Assembly: GCF_003337175.1 (NCBI RefSeq)
Contig: NZ_NETH01000013.1
Span: 1-50,960, forward strand
Length of the DNA stretch: 50,960 bases
Reading direction: 5' to 3'
Source: Streptococcus gallolyticus
Lineage (GTDB): Bacteria; Bacillota; Bacilli; Lactobacillales; Streptococcaceae
The notes under the pieces are model-generated. The model searched no databases and had not been told where the DNA came from. It saw nothing but the letters and a program-made list of their open reading frames with translations. Made by a program: the position numbers and the translations under genes. Position 1 is the stretch's first letter. Every line of letters starts with the position of its first letter. Below, piece by piece: positions 27,381-37,574 of the stretch.

Positions 27381-28634
27381 ATGAATTATCAAGAAGCTTT
27401 AGATTGGATTCATGGCAAGTTAGCATTTGGTATTAAGCCTGGTTTGGAGAGGATGGCTTGGATGTTGGAAGAACTTGGTAATCCTCAGGAAAAGCTATCA
27501 GCTGTCCATGTTGTCGGAACGAATGGTAAGGGTTCGGTGACTAGCTATCTACAACATATTTTTTCACTAGCTGGTTATGAGGTTGGGACATTTACCTCTC
27601 CTTACATTGTTGATTTTCGTGAACGTATTAGTTTAAACGGTCAAATGATTTCAGAGACTGATTTTCTTGACTTGGTTGAGCGTGTTCGTCCAGTAGTGGA
27701 ACGTTTACCGCTTGAAACGACTTTAGAACCTGCGACAGAATTTGAAGTTATTACGGTCTTGATGTTTGAATATTTTGGACATATGCACCCTGTTGATATT
27801 GCTTTTATCGAGGCAGGTATGGGTGGGCTTTATGATTCAACAAATGTTTTTAAAGCTTTAGCGGTTATTTGTCCTTCAATCGGTTTAGACCACCAGAATG
27901 TTTTAGGGCAGACTTATGCAGAAATTGCTGAGCAAAAAGCAGGTGTCTTGAAAGAATGTGTTCCATTCATTTTTGCCACAGAACGTGATGATGTTCGTCA
28001 CGTTTTCCTCAAAAAAGCGCAAGCTTGTAGCAGTCAAACGTATGAATTTAAAAAGGATTTTTCGGTTAATGAAACTGAAAATGGCTTTGATTATCAAGGG
28101 CAAGAAAATCTCGAGGATATTCGTTTAGCAATGCTAGGTAAACATCAGATTAGCAATGCTAGCCTTGCTATTACGGCTGCCTTGCTGTTAAGTAAAACGT
28201 ATCCAAAAGTCACCAAAGAAATTATCAAATCTGGCTTGGCACAGACACATTGGGTTGGGCGAACAGAGCTTATGTTTCCAAATGTGATGATTGACGGTGC
28301 GCACAATAAGGAAAGCATCACAGCACTTGTTGAGGTCATGCAGGCGTACAAGGACAAGAATTTGCACATTTTATTTGCAGCTATTGATACAAAGCCGATT
28401 GACTCGATGTTAGCATTGCTTAGTCAACTAGCGGATGTTGATGTAACGACATTTGAGTATCACAATTCGCTTGCTTTGGAAAATTACCCAGAACAGTATC
28501 CTAAAGTTCCAGATTGGAAGGACTGGGTTAAGCAAATCGATAGTGACAGTAAAGATGATTTTTACCTGATCACGGGGTCGCTCTATTTCATATCACAAGT
28601 ACGTCCTGTGCTTTTGTCAAGACGACAAAAATAA
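27381..28634 (+). CDS. folC: Folylpolyglutamate/dihydrofolate synthase
   Basis: A 417-aa Mur-ligase-type enzyme that adds glutamate to folates (and to dihydropteroate in the bifunctional forms). The P-loop is HVVGTNGKGSV at residues 43-53, followed by FTSPYIVDFRERI, EAGMGGLYDSTN, SIGLDHQNVLG and IDGAHNKES. I start at ATG 27381 because the frame upstream offers only a TTG at 27366 and the N-terminus NYQEALDWIHG aligns with the family. The ribosome site is poor. It is first in folC-folE-folP-folB-folK, which supplies tetrahydrofolate. Confidence 0.93.
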   Translation: MNYQEALDWIHGKLAFGIKPGLERMAWMLEELGNPQEKLSAVHVVGTNGKGSVTSYLQHIFSLAGYEVGTFTSPYIVDFRERISLNGQMISETDFLDLVERVRPVVERLPLETTLEPATEFEVITVLMFEYFGHMHPVDIAFIEAGMGGLYDSTNVFKALAVICPSIGLDHQNVLGQTYAEIAEQKAGVLKECVPFIFATERDDVRHVFLKKAQACSSQTYEFKKDFSVNETENGFDYQGQENLEDIRLAMLGKHQISNASLAITAALLLSKTYPKVTKEIIKSGLAQTHWVGRTELMFPNVMIDGAHNKESITALVEVMQAYKDKNLHILFAAIDTKPIDSMLALLSQLADVDVTTFEYHNSLALENYPEQYPKVPDWKDWVKQIDSDSKDDFYLITGSLYFISQVRPVLLSRRQK

Positions 28635-28668
28635 GCTATAATGGAAAATAAAAAGATTGGAAGAGATA

Positions 28669-29232
28669 ATGGTCAATCAAGAAAAACTTGAGGCAGCAGT
28701 TTACCAACTTTTAGAGGCCTTGGGAGAAAATCCTGAGCGTGAAGGGCTGTTAGATACCCCGAAACGTGTTGCTAAAATGTACCAAGAGATGTTTTCAGGC
28801 TTAAATGAAGACCCAAAAGATCAATTTACAGCGGTTTTTACAGAAAATCATGATGAAGTCGTTTTAGTTAAAGATATTCCATTTTATTCAATGTGTGAAC
28901 ATCATTTGGTTCCCTTTTATGGGAAAGCTCATGTTGCTTATTTGCCAAGTGACGGTCGTGTGACTGGTTTGAGTAAGTTAGCGCGTGCCGTTGAAGTGGC
29001 TAGTAAACGTCCGCAATTACAAGAACGGTTGACTGATCAAGTTGCTACTGCACTTGAAGAAGCTTTGCATCCTAAAGGCGTTTTTGTCATGCTTGAAGCA
29101 GAGCATATGTGTATGACAATGCGTGGTATCAAGAAACCTGGTAGCAAAACCATAACAACCGTTGCAAAAGGTATTTTCAAAGAAAATCGTGAAGAACGAA
29201 ATGAAATATTATCACTGATTTTAGGAAAATAA
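28669..29232 (+). CDS. folE: GTP cyclohydrolase I
   Basis: A 187-aa enzyme opening GTP to dihydroneopterin triphosphate, the first step of folate synthesis. Zinc-binding C76, H78 and H79 lie in [13 protein letters not shown], and the later [12 protein letters not shown] holds the remaining Cys. The ATG at 28669 is chosen (GGAAGAG upstream); an in-frame TTG at 28657 lies before the ribosome site. It sits between folC and folP. Confidence 0.95.
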   Translation: MVNQEKLEAAVYQLLEALGENPEREGLLDTPKRVAKMYQEMFSGLNEDPKDQFTAVFTENHDEVVLVKDIPFYSMCEHHLVPFYGKAHVAYLPSDGRVTGLSKLARAVEVASKRPQLQERLTDQVATALEEALHPKGVFVMLEAEHMCMTMRGIKKPGSKTITTVAKGIFKENREERNEILSLILGK

Positions 29233-29264
29233 GACCTTACTGATACGTTAGTACGAGGGGAGAC

Positions 29265-30068
29265 ATGATGAAAATTGGAAAGCACGAGATTGACGGAACA
29301 GCTTGTATCATGGGGATACTTAATGTGACCCCAGATTCTTTTTCTGACGGCGGTTTCTACACCTCTATTGAGAATGCCCTTGCTCAGGCTGAAAAAATGA
29401 TTGCAGCAGGAGCTAAGATTATTGATGTTGGTGGTGAATCAACTCGCCCAGGCTATACTTTCGTTGAAACCGAAGAAGAAATTAATCGTGTTGTTCCTGT
29501 TATCAGAGCGCTCAAAGAGCGTTTTGATGTTCTGGTGAGTATTGATACATATAAAACGGAAACAGCACGAGTTGCCTTGGAAGCAGGTGCTGATATTTTA
29601 AATGACGTTTGGGCTGGTCTTTATGACGGAAAAATGCTGGCGCTGGCAGCTGAGAAAAATGTTCCGATCATTTTGATGCATAATCAAGAGGAAGAAAAAT
29701 ACGATAATATCACTAAAGAAGTTTGTGATTTTTTAACAGAACGTGCCCAAGCTGCTTTGGATGCGGGCGTTGCGCTTGAAAATATTTGGATTGACCCAGG
29801 GTTTGGTTTTGCTAAAAACGAGGCACAAAATATCGAATTGCTAAAAGGATTAGAGGCGGTTTGTAAGCTCGGTTATCCAGTTCTTTTTGGAATTTCACGT
29901 AAGCGTACGGTTGATTATTTGCTTGGTGGGGGAACGTTAGCAGCTGAGCGTGATATGGGAACAGCTGCTTTATCAGCTTGGGCTGTCGCAAAAGGTTGCC
30001 AAATTGTTCGTGTACATAACGTTGACGTTAATCGTGACACTATTAAAGTGATTAGTCAACTGAGTTGA
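29265..30068 (+). CDS. folP: Dihydropteroate synthase
   Basis: A 267-aa TIM-barrel enzyme joining p-aminobenzoate to hydroxymethyl-dihydropterin diphosphate, the sulfonamide target. It has GILNVTPDSFSDGG, DVGGESTRPG, SIDTYK, ILNDVW, IDPGFGFAK and FGISRKR in order. Two adjacent ATG codons (29265 and 29268) follow GAGGGGAG, so either may be used. No insertion of the type linked to sulfonamide resistance is obvious. Confidence 0.95.
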   Translation: MMKIGKHEIDGTACIMGILNVTPDSFSDGGFYTSIENALAQAEKMIAAGAKIIDVGGESTRPGYTFVETEEEINRVVPVIRALKERFDVLVSIDTYKTETARVALEAGADILNDVWAGLYDGKMLALAAEKNVPIILMHNQEEEKYDNITKEVCDFLTERAQAALDAGVALENIWIDPGFGFAKNEAQNIELLKGLEAVCKLGYPVLFGISRKRTVDYLLGGGTLAAERDMGTAALSAWAVAKGCQIVRVHNVDVNRDTIKVISQLS

Positions 30069-30134
30069 AAGGGGTAGGAGAGAAGTTATCTTTGCCACTG
30101 GGTGGGGATTCTTCTTTTCTGATTGATTACTAAT

Positions 30135-30497
30135 ATGGATAAAATACAGTTAAAAGGTTGCCGTTTTTATGGCTACCATGGAGCGTTCGCTGAAGAACAA
30201 ACGCTTGGTCAGATTTTTGTCGTTGATTGCACCTTGTCTGTTGATTTACAAAAAGCATCACAGTCTGATGTGCTAGAAGATACTGTTCATTATGGACTGG
30301 TTTTTGAAACGATAAAAAGACAAGTTGAAGAAGAACGCTACGCTTTAATCGAACGTTTGGCAGGAGCCATTTGTCAAGCTATTTTTGAACAATTCCCTCC
30401 AGTTCAAGCCATTAACATTGAGATTTTTAAAGAAAATCCGCCAATCAATGGGCATTATGATGCGGTTGGGATTGCGTTAGAACGGAAGCGCGCATGA
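30135..30497 (+). CDS. folB: Dihydroneopterin aldolase
   Basis: A 120-aa enzyme converting dihydroneopterin to 6-hydroxymethyl-dihydropterin. Visible signatures: KGCRFYGYHGAFAEEQ, the substrate pocket VHYGLVFETIK, YALIERLAG and ENPPINGHYDAVGI. ATG 30135 fits the family N-terminus; the in-frame TTG at 30123 is less likely. The ribosome site is not clear. folK overlaps its stop by 4 bases (ATGA), giving translational coupling. Confidence 0.93.
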   Translation: MDKIQLKGCRFYGYHGAFAEEQTLGQIFVVDCTLSVDLQKASQSDVLEDTVHYGLVFETIKRQVEEERYALIERLAGAICQAIFEQFPPVQAINIEIFKENPPINGHYDAVGIALERKRA

Positions 30498-30973
30498 CAA
30501 AGGTTTATTTGAGCTTAGGAAGCAATATCGGTGATAAAAAAGCTTATTTACTGGCTGCGCTTGAACGCTTAGAACAATTAGCACAGACTTCTGTGACGTC
30601 GGTCTCTTCATTTTATGAGACAGCAGCATGGGGAAAGACAGACCAGGATGATTTTTTGAATAGTTGTTGTGAACTCGAGACAGATTTGACGCCACAAGAA
30701 TTATTACTTGCTTGTCAAAACATCGAAAAAGAGCTGAAGCGTGTTAGGCATGAGCATTGGGGACCTCGTACCATTGATATTGACATTCTGTTGTATGGTA
30801 ATGAGACGATTGCTACTGAAAATTTGAGCGTTCCGCACCCTTACATGACAGAACGGGCTTTTGTTTTGGTACCGTTAGAGGAAATCGCTCCGCAACTTCA
30901 ACTTAATGGACAATCCATTTCATCTTATCTGGCGTATTTAAATGTCCAAGAGGTCCGAAAACTTCTGGTTTAA
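30494..30973 (+). CDS. folK: Hydroxymethyl-dihydropterin pyrophosphokinase
   Basis: A 159-aa HPPK that transfers diphosphate from ATP to hydroxymethyl-dihydropterin, making the FolP substrate. It has YLSLGSNIGDKKAYL, the substrate loop WGKTDQDDFLNSCCELET, and the metal/ATP motif GPRTIDIDILLYG with PHPYMTERAFVLVPL. It is the last gene of the folate operon. Confidence 0.95.
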   Translation: MTKVYLSLGSNIGDKKAYLLAALERLEQLAQTSVTSVSSFYETAAWGKTDQDDFLNSCCELETDLTPQELLLACQNIEKELKRVRHEHWGPRTIDIDILLYGNETIATENLSVPHPYMTERAFVLVPLEEIAPQLQLNGQSISSYLAYLNVQEVRKLLV

Positions 30974-30997
30974 CTATCGTCAAAAGCTGATTTTTTT

Positions 30998-31033
30998 GAT
31001 ATAATTAAGGTCGGCTTTATGCCGATTTTTTAG
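30998..31033 (+). promoter_or_regulatory. Extended -10 directly followed by a hairpin terminator
   Basis: TGATATAAT (30997-31005) is a good extended -10, but GTCGGC-TTTAT-GCCGAT and a T-run (31011-31031) begin only a few bases later. The hairpin is probably the fol operon terminator. The -10 may drive murB with attenuation or be fortuitous. Confidence 0.45.
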
Positions 31034-31101
31034 TAGTGAGTTCAAGTGATTTTAACAACATGCGCCCACTATTTTAGTAAAGAATTGTAGAGTTGGAAGA
31101 A

Positions 31102-32004
31102 ATGTTAGAATTTTTAAATGAAGAATTACAAGGCATTGATATTCGTATTGACGAACCGCTAAAAAAATATACCTATACGAAAGTTGGTGGTCCAGCGGAT
31201 TATTTGGCTTTTCCGCGAAATCGTTACGAGTTAGCACGAATTGTTACATTTGCTAATAAAAATAATATTCCATGGATGGTGCTAGGAAATGCTAGTAACA
31301 TCATCGTGCGTGATGGTGGTATTCGTGGCTTTGTTATTATGTTTGATAAACTTAACACCGTTACGGTCAATGGTTATGTGATTGAAGCAGAAGCGGGAGC
31401 TAATTTAATTGAAACGACGCGCATTGCTAAATTCCATAGCTTGACAGGCTTTGAATTTGCTTGTGGTATCCCTGGTAGCGTTGGTGGCGCTGTGTTTATG
31501 AATGCTGGCGCTTATGGTGGTGAAATGTCACATATCTTGGTATCAGCGCAAGTGATTACCAAAGAAGGTGAAATCAAGACAATTGAAGCTCGTGATATGA
31601 AGTTTGGCTATCGTCATTCAGCTGTTCAAGATAGTGGTGATGTGGTCGTTTCAGCAAAATTTGCCTTAAAACCAGGTGATTACGTTTTAATCGAACAAGA
31701 AATGGCACGTTTAACTCACTTACGTGAGTTAAAACAACCTCTAGAATACCCGTCATGTGGTTCTGTTTTCAAACGTCCTGTTGGACATTTTGCTGGACAA
31801 TTAATTAGCGAAGCAAATTTAAAAGGTCACCGTATTGGTGGTGTTGAAGTTAGTAAAAAACACGCTGGCTTTATGGTAAATGTGGCTGATGGTAATGCAC
31901 AAGATTATGAGGACTTGATTGCTCATGTCATTGACACCGTTGAACAAAATTCTGGCGTTCGTTTAGAACCTGAAGTCCGAATTATCGGCGAAAAGAAACG
32001 TTAA
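31102..32004 (+). CDS. murB: UDP-N-acetylenolpyruvoylglucosamine reductase
   Basis: A 300-aa FAD enzyme completing UDP-MurNAc synthesis for peptidoglycan. It has [39 protein letters not shown] [12 protein letters not shown] with MNAGAYGG, the catalytic region [11 protein letters not shown] and the C-terminal PEVRIIG. ATG 31102 (GTTGGAAGA upstream) is preferred over the in-frame TTG at 31093. It lies upstream of potABCD, an order conserved in streptococci. Confidence 0.95.
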   Translation: MLEFLNEELQGIDIRIDEPLKKYTYTKVGGPADYLAFPRNRYELARIVTFANKNNIPWMVLGNASNIIVRDGGIRGFVIMFDKLNTVTVNGYVIEAEAGANLIETTRIAKFHSLTGFEFACGIPGSVGGAVFMNAGAYGGEMSHILVSAQVITKEGEIKTIEARDMKFGYRHSAVQDSGDVVVSAKFALKPGDYVLIEQEMARLTHLRELKQPLEYPSCGSVFKRPVGHFAGQLISEANLKGHRIGGVEVSKKHAGFMVNVADGNAQDYEDLIAHVIDTVEQNSGVRLEPEVRIIGEKKR

Positions 32005-32013
32005 AGAAGCTCC

Positions 32014-32039
32014 AAGGAGGTTTTATGAGAATTGACTAA
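32014..32039 (+). promoter_or_regulatory. potA ribosome site with overlapping four-codon uORF
   Basis: AAGGAGG (32014-32020) serves both ATGAGAATTGACTAA (32025-32039, a four-codon reading frame) and the potA TTG at 32032, which lies inside it. The uORF stop at 32037-32039 is three bases downstream of that TTG. Confidence 0.6.
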
Positions 32040-33186
32040 TCCAATTATTGCATTTAAAAACGTATCAAAAGTATTTGAAGATAATGGTACTGTTGTTTTA
32101 AAGGACATTAATTTTGAACTTGAAGAAGGAAAGTTTTATACTCTACTTGGTGCTTCAGGGTCAGGAAAATCAACGATTTTGAATATCATTGCTGGGCTTT
32201 TAGATGCGACGACAGGAGATGTTTATCTCGACGGTCAACGTATCAATGATATTCCTATTAATAAACGTGATGTCCATACCGTTTTCCAAAATTACGCGCT
32301 TTTCCCACATATGACTGTTTTTGAAAATGTCGCTTTTCCTCTTAAATTAAAAAAAGTTGATAAAAAAGAAATTGAAGGTCGTGTGGAAGAAGCTCTTAAA
32401 ATGGTGCGTTTGGCTGGTTTTGAAAAACGTCCGATTCAGAAATTGTCTGGTGGTCAACGCCAACGTGTGGCGATTGCGCGTGCGATTATCAATGAACCGC
32501 GTGTCGTTTTACTTGACGAACCTTTATCAGCCTTAGATTTGAAGTTGCGGACAGAAATGCAATATGAGCTGCGCGAGCTGCAACAACGTTTAGGCATTAC
32601 CTTTGTTTTTGTCACTCATGACCAAGAAGAAGCCTTGGCGATGTCAGATTGGATTTTTGTCATGAATGACGGTGAAATCGTGCAATCTGGGACACCTGTT
32701 GATATTTACGATGAACCAATTAACCACTTTGTGGCGACTTTCATTGGGGAATCAAATATTTTATCAGGAACAATGATTGAAGATTATTTGGTCGAGTTCA
32801 ACGGCAAACGTTTTGAAGCCGTTGATGGTGGAATGCGTCCAAATGAAGCTGTTGAAGTGGTTATTCGTCCAGAAGATTTGCAAATTACTTTGCCAGAAGA
32901 AGGAAAATTACGTGTTAAAGTTGACACACAGCTTTTCCGTGGTGTTCACTATGAGATTATCGCTCATGACGAATTAGGAAACGAATGGATGATTCATTCA
33001 ACTCGTAAGGCGATTGAGGGCGAAGTTATTGGGCTTGATTTTACACCTGAAGATATCCATGTCATGCGTCTTAACGAGACAGAAGAAGAATTTGATGCCC
33101 GTCTGGAAGAATATGTCGAAATGGAAGAACATGAAGATGGCTTGATTCATGCGATTGAGGAGGAGCGAAATGAAGAAAAACTCTAG
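32032..33186 (+). CDS. potA: Spermidine/putrescine ABC transporter ATPase
   Basis: A 384-aa ATPase with Walker [11 protein letters not shown]-loop [10 protein letters not shown], signature [13 protein letters not shown], Walker [12 protein letters not shown] and a C-terminal TOBE regulatory domain (about 270-345). It powers polyamine uptake by PotBCD. The reading frame offers no ATG near the conserved N-terminus [13 protein letters not shown], so the start appears to be TTG 32032, 11 bases after AAGGAGG and inside a tiny uORF. potB overlaps its 3' end by 17 bases. Confidence 0.93.
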   Translation: MTNPIIAFKNVSKVFEDNGTVVLKDINFELEEGKFYTLLGASGSGKSTILNIIAGLLDATTGDVYLDGQRINDIPINKRDVHTVFQNYALFPHMTVFENVAFPLKLKKVDKKEIEGRVEEALKMVRLAGFEKRPIQKLSGGQRQRVAIARAIINEPRVVLLDEPLSALDLKLRTEMQYELRELQQRLGITFVFVTHDQEEALAMSDWIFVMNDGEIVQSGTPVDIYDEPINHFVATFIGESNILSGTMIEDYLVEFNGKRFEAVDGGMRPNEAVEVVIRPEDLQITLPEEGKLRVKVDTQLFRGVHYEIIAHDELGNEWMIHSTRKAIEGEVIGLDFTPEDIHVMRLNETEEEFDARLEEYVEMEEHEDGLIHAIEEERNEEKL

Positions 33187-33964
33187 TTTCTTCTCAATTC
33201 CTTATGTGCTATGGTTGCTTCTTTTTGTCATTGCTCCTGTGATTATGATTCTTTGGCAGTCCTTTTTCGACATTCAAGGTCATTTTACCCTTGATAATTA
33301 TAAAACCTTTTTTAGTTCATGGACTTACATTCGCATGAGCTTCAATTCGATTTTATATGCTGCCATTATCACATTGGTGACCTTGCTTATCTCTTACCCA
33401 ACAGCTTATTTTTTGACACGTTTGAAACATAAGCAGCTTTTGTTGATGTTGGTTGTATTGCCGACATGGATTAACCTTTTGCTGAAAGTTTATGCTTTTA
33501 TGGGAATTTTCGGGCAAGAAGGCGGTGTCAATGCGTTTTTGAGCTTTGTTGGAATTGGCCCTAAGCAAATTCTGTTCACAGATTTTTCCTTTATTTTTGT
33601 TGCCTCATATATTGAAATTCCGTTTATGATTTTGCCGATTTTTAATGCGCTTGATGACATTGATAGCAATCTTATCAATGCTAGTCGAGATTTGGGGGCA
33701 AATGACTTACAGACCTTTGTCAAAGTTGTCTTTCCATTATCGCTTAACGGTGTTAGGAGTGGTGTTCAGTCAGTATTTATCCCAAGTTTGAGCTTGTTCA
33801 TGCTGACACGCTTGATTGGTGGTAATCGTGTGATTACTCTTGGTACAGCCATTGAGCAACATTTCTTGACAACACAGAATTGGGGTATGGGCTCAACCAT
33901 TGGTGTGATTTTAATCATGGCAATGTTGGCTACGATGTGGGTGACTAAGGAGAGAAGAAAATGA
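33170..33964 (+). CDS. potB: Spermidine/putrescine permease PotB
   Basis: A 264-aa permease with about six transmembrane segments and the EAA-type loop ([22 protein letters not shown]) that contacts PotA. ATG 33170 follows GAGGAGG within the end of potA. The frame upstream to 33149 lies entirely within potA. Its stop overlaps potC by 4 bases. Confidence 0.93.
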   Translation: MKKNSSFFSIPYVLWLLLFVIAPVIMILWQSFFDIQGHFTLDNYKTFFSSWTYIRMSFNSILYAAIITLVTLLISYPTAYFLTRLKHKQLLLMLVVLPTWINLLLKVYAFMGIFGQEGGVNAFLSFVGIGPKQILFTDFSFIFVASYIEIPFMILPIFNALDDIDSNLINASRDLGANDLQTFVKVVFPLSLNGVRSGVQSVFIPSLSLFMLTRLIGGNRVITLGTAIEQHFLTTQNWGMGSTIGVILIMAMLATMWVTKERRK

Positions 33965-34749
33965 AAAAATTTGCCAATCTTTATTTGACACTGGTCTTTA
34001 TCATCCTCTATATTCCGATTGCTTATCTGATTTTTTATTCTTTTAATCAAGGCGGGGATATGAATGGCTTTACTGGTTTTACCTTAGAGCATTATTCGGA
34101 AATGTTTGCGGATAGTCGTTTGATGTTGATTCTCATTCAAACTTTCTTTTTGGCGTTTTTGAGTTCCATTTTAGCAACAGCTATTGGGACATTTGGCGCG
34201 ATTTTCATCTATCAAGCACGCCGAAAACATCAGCACGCCATTCTTTCAATGAATAATATTCTTATGGTGGCACCTGATGTGATGATTGGGGCAAGTTTCC
34301 TGATTCTCTTTACCCGTTTAGCAGAGCTATTTCATTTCAATCTTGGTTTTATGACAGTTTTGCTTAGTCATATTGCTTTTTCTATTCCAATTGTGGTCTT
34401 AATGGTTTTACCACGTTTGAAAGAAATGAATGACGACATGATTAACGCTGCTTATGATTTAGGAGCAACGCCTTGGCAAATGTTAAAAGAAGTCATGTTG
34501 CCATATTTGACGCCAGGAATTATTTCAGGTTTCTTCATGGCATTTACCTATTCATTGGATGATTTTGCAGTAACCTTTTTTGTGACAGGTAATGGTTTTT
34601 CAACTCTATCTGTCGAAATCTATTCACGAGCACGCCGTGGTATTTCTCTAGAAATTAACGCTCTGTCAACGATTGTCTTTCTTTTTAGTATTTTGCTAGT
34701 AATCGGTTATTACTTTATTTCGCAAGATAAGGGGGAGCGTGATGCGTAG
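33961..34749 (+). CDS. potC: Spermidine/putrescine permease PotC
   Basis: A 262-aa permease with about six transmembrane segments and the EAA loop NAAYDLGATPWQMLKEVMLP. It forms the channel with PotB. It starts at ATGA overlapping the potB stop and overlaps potD by 8 bases, so potABCD is translationally coupled. Confidence 0.93.
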   Translation: MKKFANLYLTLVFIILYIPIAYLIFYSFNQGGDMNGFTGFTLEHYSEMFADSRLMLILIQTFFLAFLSSILATAIGTFGAIFIYQARRKHQHAILSMNNILMVAPDVMIGASFLILFTRLAELFHFNLGFMTVLLSHIAFSIPIVVLMVLPRLKEMNDDMINAAYDLGATPWQMLKEVMLPYLTPGIISGFFMAFTYSLDDFAVTFFVTGNGFSTLSVEIYSRARRGISLEINALSTIVFLFSILLVIGYYFISQDKGERDA

Positions 34750-35815
34750 ATTATATTCTTTTGTATTGGGCGTGATTGCGGTCACACTTGTTTTGTTTGG
34801 CGTTTCTGTTTACATGCAAAAGACGACAAGTTCCACAAGTCAATCGGATAAACTGGTTATTTACAATTGGGGAGATTATATTGACCCTGATTTGATTACA
34901 AAATTTACGGATGAGACAGGAATTGACGTTCAGTACGAAACGTTTGATTCCAACGAATCGATGTACACCAAGATAAAACAAGGTGGAACGACTTATGATA
35001 TCGCTGTACCGTCAGATTATATGATTGATAAGATGAGAAAAGAAAATCTTCTTATCAAGTTAGATAAGTCAAAAATCACAGGCTTGGAAAATATCGGTGA
35101 CGAATTTCTTGGGTTAAGCTTTGATGAAAACAACGATTATTCTATCCCATATTTCTGGGGAACATTGGGTATTGTATATAATGACACCATGGTAGAAAAC
35201 GCGCCAGAGCATTGGTCAGACCTCTGGAATTCGGAATACGCCAACGACATCATGCTTGTTGACGGAGCGCGTGAAGTTATGGGGATTGGGCTTGGAACGT
35301 TAGGATATAGTCTCAATACCAAGTCATTGTCAGAGTTACATGCGGCTTCTCAGAAATTAGACGATTTAACTCCAAATATCAAAGCTATTGTCGGCGATGA
35401 AATGAAAGGGTACATGATTAATGGTGATGCTGCCATTGGAGTGACTTTCTCTGGTGAAGCTAGTGAAATGCTTGATTCTAACGAACACCTGCATTATGTC
35501 GTGCCTAGTGAGGGGGCAAATCTTTGGTTTGATAATTTGGTTATTCCAAAAACAGCCAAACATATCGACGAAGCTTACGCTTTTATCAATTTCATGTTGA
35601 GGCCTGAAAATGCTGCGCAAAATGCGGAATACATTGGTTATTCGACACCAAATGACGCTGCCAAAGAATTATTACCAGATGACGTTAAAAATGACCAAGC
35701 CTTTTACCCTTCTGAAGAAACCATTGAAAACCTTGAAGTTTATGATAATCTCGGACAAAAATGGCTAGGGATTTATAATGACCTCTATCTACAATTTAAA
35801 ATGTATCGTAAATAA
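34742..35815 (+). CDS. potD: Spermidine/putrescine-binding protein
   Basis: A 357-aa extracellular solute receptor. An N-terminal hydrophobic segment (about residues 5-25) is followed by the mature start DKLVIYNWGDYIDPDL and family motifs YETFDSNESMYTKI, YDIAVPSDYM and PYFWGTLGIVYN. There is no lipobox cysteine, so it is held as an uncleaved anchor or released; as far as I recall, pneumococcal PotD is also without a lipobox. ATG 34742 follows GGGGGAG; a GTG three bases earlier is also in frame. A terminator follows. Confidence 0.93.
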   Translation: MRRLYSFVLGVIAVTLVLFGVSVYMQKTTSSTSQSDKLVIYNWGDYIDPDLITKFTDETGIDVQYETFDSNESMYTKIKQGGTTYDIAVPSDYMIDKMRKENLLIKLDKSKITGLENIGDEFLGLSFDENNDYSIPYFWGTLGIVYNDTMVENAPEHWSDLWNSEYANDIMLVDGAREVMGIGLGTLGYSLNTKSLSELHAASQKLDDLTPNIKAIVGDEMKGYMINGDAAIGVTFSGEASEMLDSNEHLHYVVPSEGANLWFDNLVIPKTAKHIDEAYAFINFMLRPENAAQNAEYIGYSTPNDAAKELLPDDVKNDQAFYPSEETIENLEVYDNLGQKWLGIYNDLYLQFKMYRK

Positions 35816-35824
35816 TGATTTTAG

Positions 35825-35854
35825 GAAGTTGAGACGAAGCGCTCAGCTTCTTTT
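35825..35854 (+). terminator. Terminator after potD
   Basis: GAAGTTGAG (35825-35833) pairs with CTCAGCTTC (35842-35850, one G-U) and is followed by TTTT. Confidence 0.75.
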
Positions 35855-35969
35855 GATTTGCCTCTCGAAAAGTTATCTTAGTTTTGTTAAAATAATAGTG
35901 ACTAATATTTCAGGAAAATCGCAAACATCGTAAAAAGTTTGTTGCATTTGAGAAATTAAGGAGTTTTAT

Positions 35970-37502
35970 ATGGATAGTTATCATCGAGAATATGAATTTT
36001 CGCTTTCCTCTATTCTCAGTTTTGTTTGGCGAGGGATTGTGGTTGGCTGCGTGTCAGGTATCGTGGTTAGCTTATTTCGCCTTTTAATTGGTTTTATTTC
36101 TGCCAAAGTTGTCAATTATTATGAATTGTCACAGAAACAGCCAAGTCTTTTAATTCTCATTTTGGGAATGACTGTGTTCATTGTTGCTGCCATTGGCTTT
36201 TTGATTAAATCCGATTCTGACATCAAAGGTTCTGGGATTCCTCATGTCGAAGGGGAATTGAAAGGATTGCTTCACCCAGATTGGTGGTCTGTTCTCTGGA
36301 AGAAATTTGTCGGTGGTGTCTTAGCGATTTCAATGGGATTTATGCTTGGGCGTGAAGGGCCAAGTATTCAGTTAGGTGCCATGGCAGGAAAAGGTGTTGC
36401 TAAATCTTTAAAAGCAGAACGCATGGAGCAACGTGTTTTGATTGCGAGTGGTGCGGCAGCAGGCTTATCGGCAGCTTTTAATGCTCCGATTGCAGGTTTG
36501 CTTTTTGTTATCGAAGAAATCTATCATCAATTTTCACGTTTGGTTTGGATTACCGCTTTAGTCGCCAGTTTAGTTGCTAATTTTATTTCGCTTAATATTT
36601 TTGGTTTGACGCCAGTTCTTGATATGCCAGGAGATTTGGCGGTATTGCCATTGAAGCACTATTGGATTTTACTATTGCTGGGTGCTTTTTTAGGTCTTAT
36701 GGGATATGTTTATGAAAAAACAACTTTGAAGGCAACTATCATCTACGATTTTCTTGGAAAAGTGTGTCACATTCCAAGTCATTTTTACGGAATCTTTGCT
36801 GCCATTTTAATCTTACCAATCGGCTATTTCTATCCGCAATTGCTAGGTGGCGGAAATGGCTTGATTACTTCGTTATCAACAAGTCACCTGACTCTTATGA
36901 TGGTTTGCCTATACTTTATCATCCGCTTTGTGTGGAGTATGTTGAGTTACTCAAGTGGACTTCCTGGTGGGATTTTTCTTCCGATTTTGACTTTGGGAGC
37001 ACTTTTGGGCTTTGGTTTTGGAATATTTTTTGAACAATTCGGTTTGTATTCTAGTCATTATTTGTCCTTGTTTGTCGTTTTAGGAATGGCGGGCTATTTT
37101 GGGGCGATTTCAAAAGCGCCACTGACAGCAATGTTTTTAGTAACTGAAATGGTTGGTGATTTCCGTCAATTGATGACGATTGCCGTGGTGACTTTGGTTG
37201 CCTATATTGCAATGGATTTGTTAAAAGGTGAGCCAATCTATGAAGCTTTACTTGCTAAACTTTCTGTGCCACAAGATAGAGAGGTCATCGAACCAACGTT
37301 GATTGAACTAACGGTTTCCGATAAAATTGCTGGAAAATACGTCAGAGACTTGACACTTCCTAAAAATGTTCTTATTACAACTCAAATTCATGCTAAAAAA
37401 TCAGAAGTGGTATCAGGCAATACACGCTTAAATGCAGGCGATACAATCTTTTTGGTGGTTAATGAGCCAGAAATTGGGAAAGTCAGAGAATTGCTAATGT
37501 AA
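35970..37502 (+). CDS. CLC-family chloride channel/antiporter with C-terminal TrkA-C domain
   Basis: A 510-aa multi-pass membrane protein. CLC selectivity motifs are GSGIPHVEG (near 87), GREGPSIQLG with gating glutamate E129, and SSGLPGGIFLP. The internal proton glutamate is also present (GLLFVIEEIYHQF), so a Cl-/H+ exchanger is more likely than a passive channel. The last 70 residues or so (LTVSDKIAGKYVRDLTLP to the end) form a TrkA-C/RCK_C-like regulatory domain. AAGGAG lies upstream of the ATG. The gene stands alone between terminated units. Confidence 0.9.
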   Translation: MDSYHREYEFSLSSILSFVWRGIVVGCVSGIVVSLFRLLIGFISAKVVNYYELSQKQPSLLILILGMTVFIVAAIGFLIKSDSDIKGSGIPHVEGELKGLLHPDWWSVLWKKFVGGVLAISMGFMLGREGPSIQLGAMAGKGVAKSLKAERMEQRVLIASGAAAGLSAAFNAPIAGLLFVIEEIYHQFSRLVWITALVASLVANFISLNIFGLTPVLDMPGDLAVLPLKHYWILLLLGAFLGLMGYVYEKTTLKATIIYDFLGKVCHIPSHFYGIFAAILILPIGYFYPQLLGGGNGLITSLSTSHLTLMMVCLYFIIRFVWSMLSYSSGLPGGIFLPILTLGALLGFGFGIFFEQFGLYSSHYLSLFVVLGMAGYFGAISKAPLTAMFLVTEMVGDFRQLMTIAVVTLVAYIAMDLLKGEPIYEALLAKLSVPQDREVIEPTLIELTVSDKIAGKYVRDLTLPKNVLITTQIHAKKSEVVSGNTRLNAGDTIFLVVNEPEIGKVRELLM

Positions 37503-37531
37503 TTTAAGTCCCAAAAGAATTATGGATTCCC

Positions 37532-37560
37532 TTTCATTTTGTAAAAAGTTTTGGTACAAT
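37532..37560 (+). promoter_or_regulatory. licT promoter
   Basis: TTTCAT (37532-37537), 17 bases, then an extended -10 TGGTACAAT (37552-37560). Confidence 0.55.
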
Positions 37561-37574
37561 GGGAGAAGGTAAGA

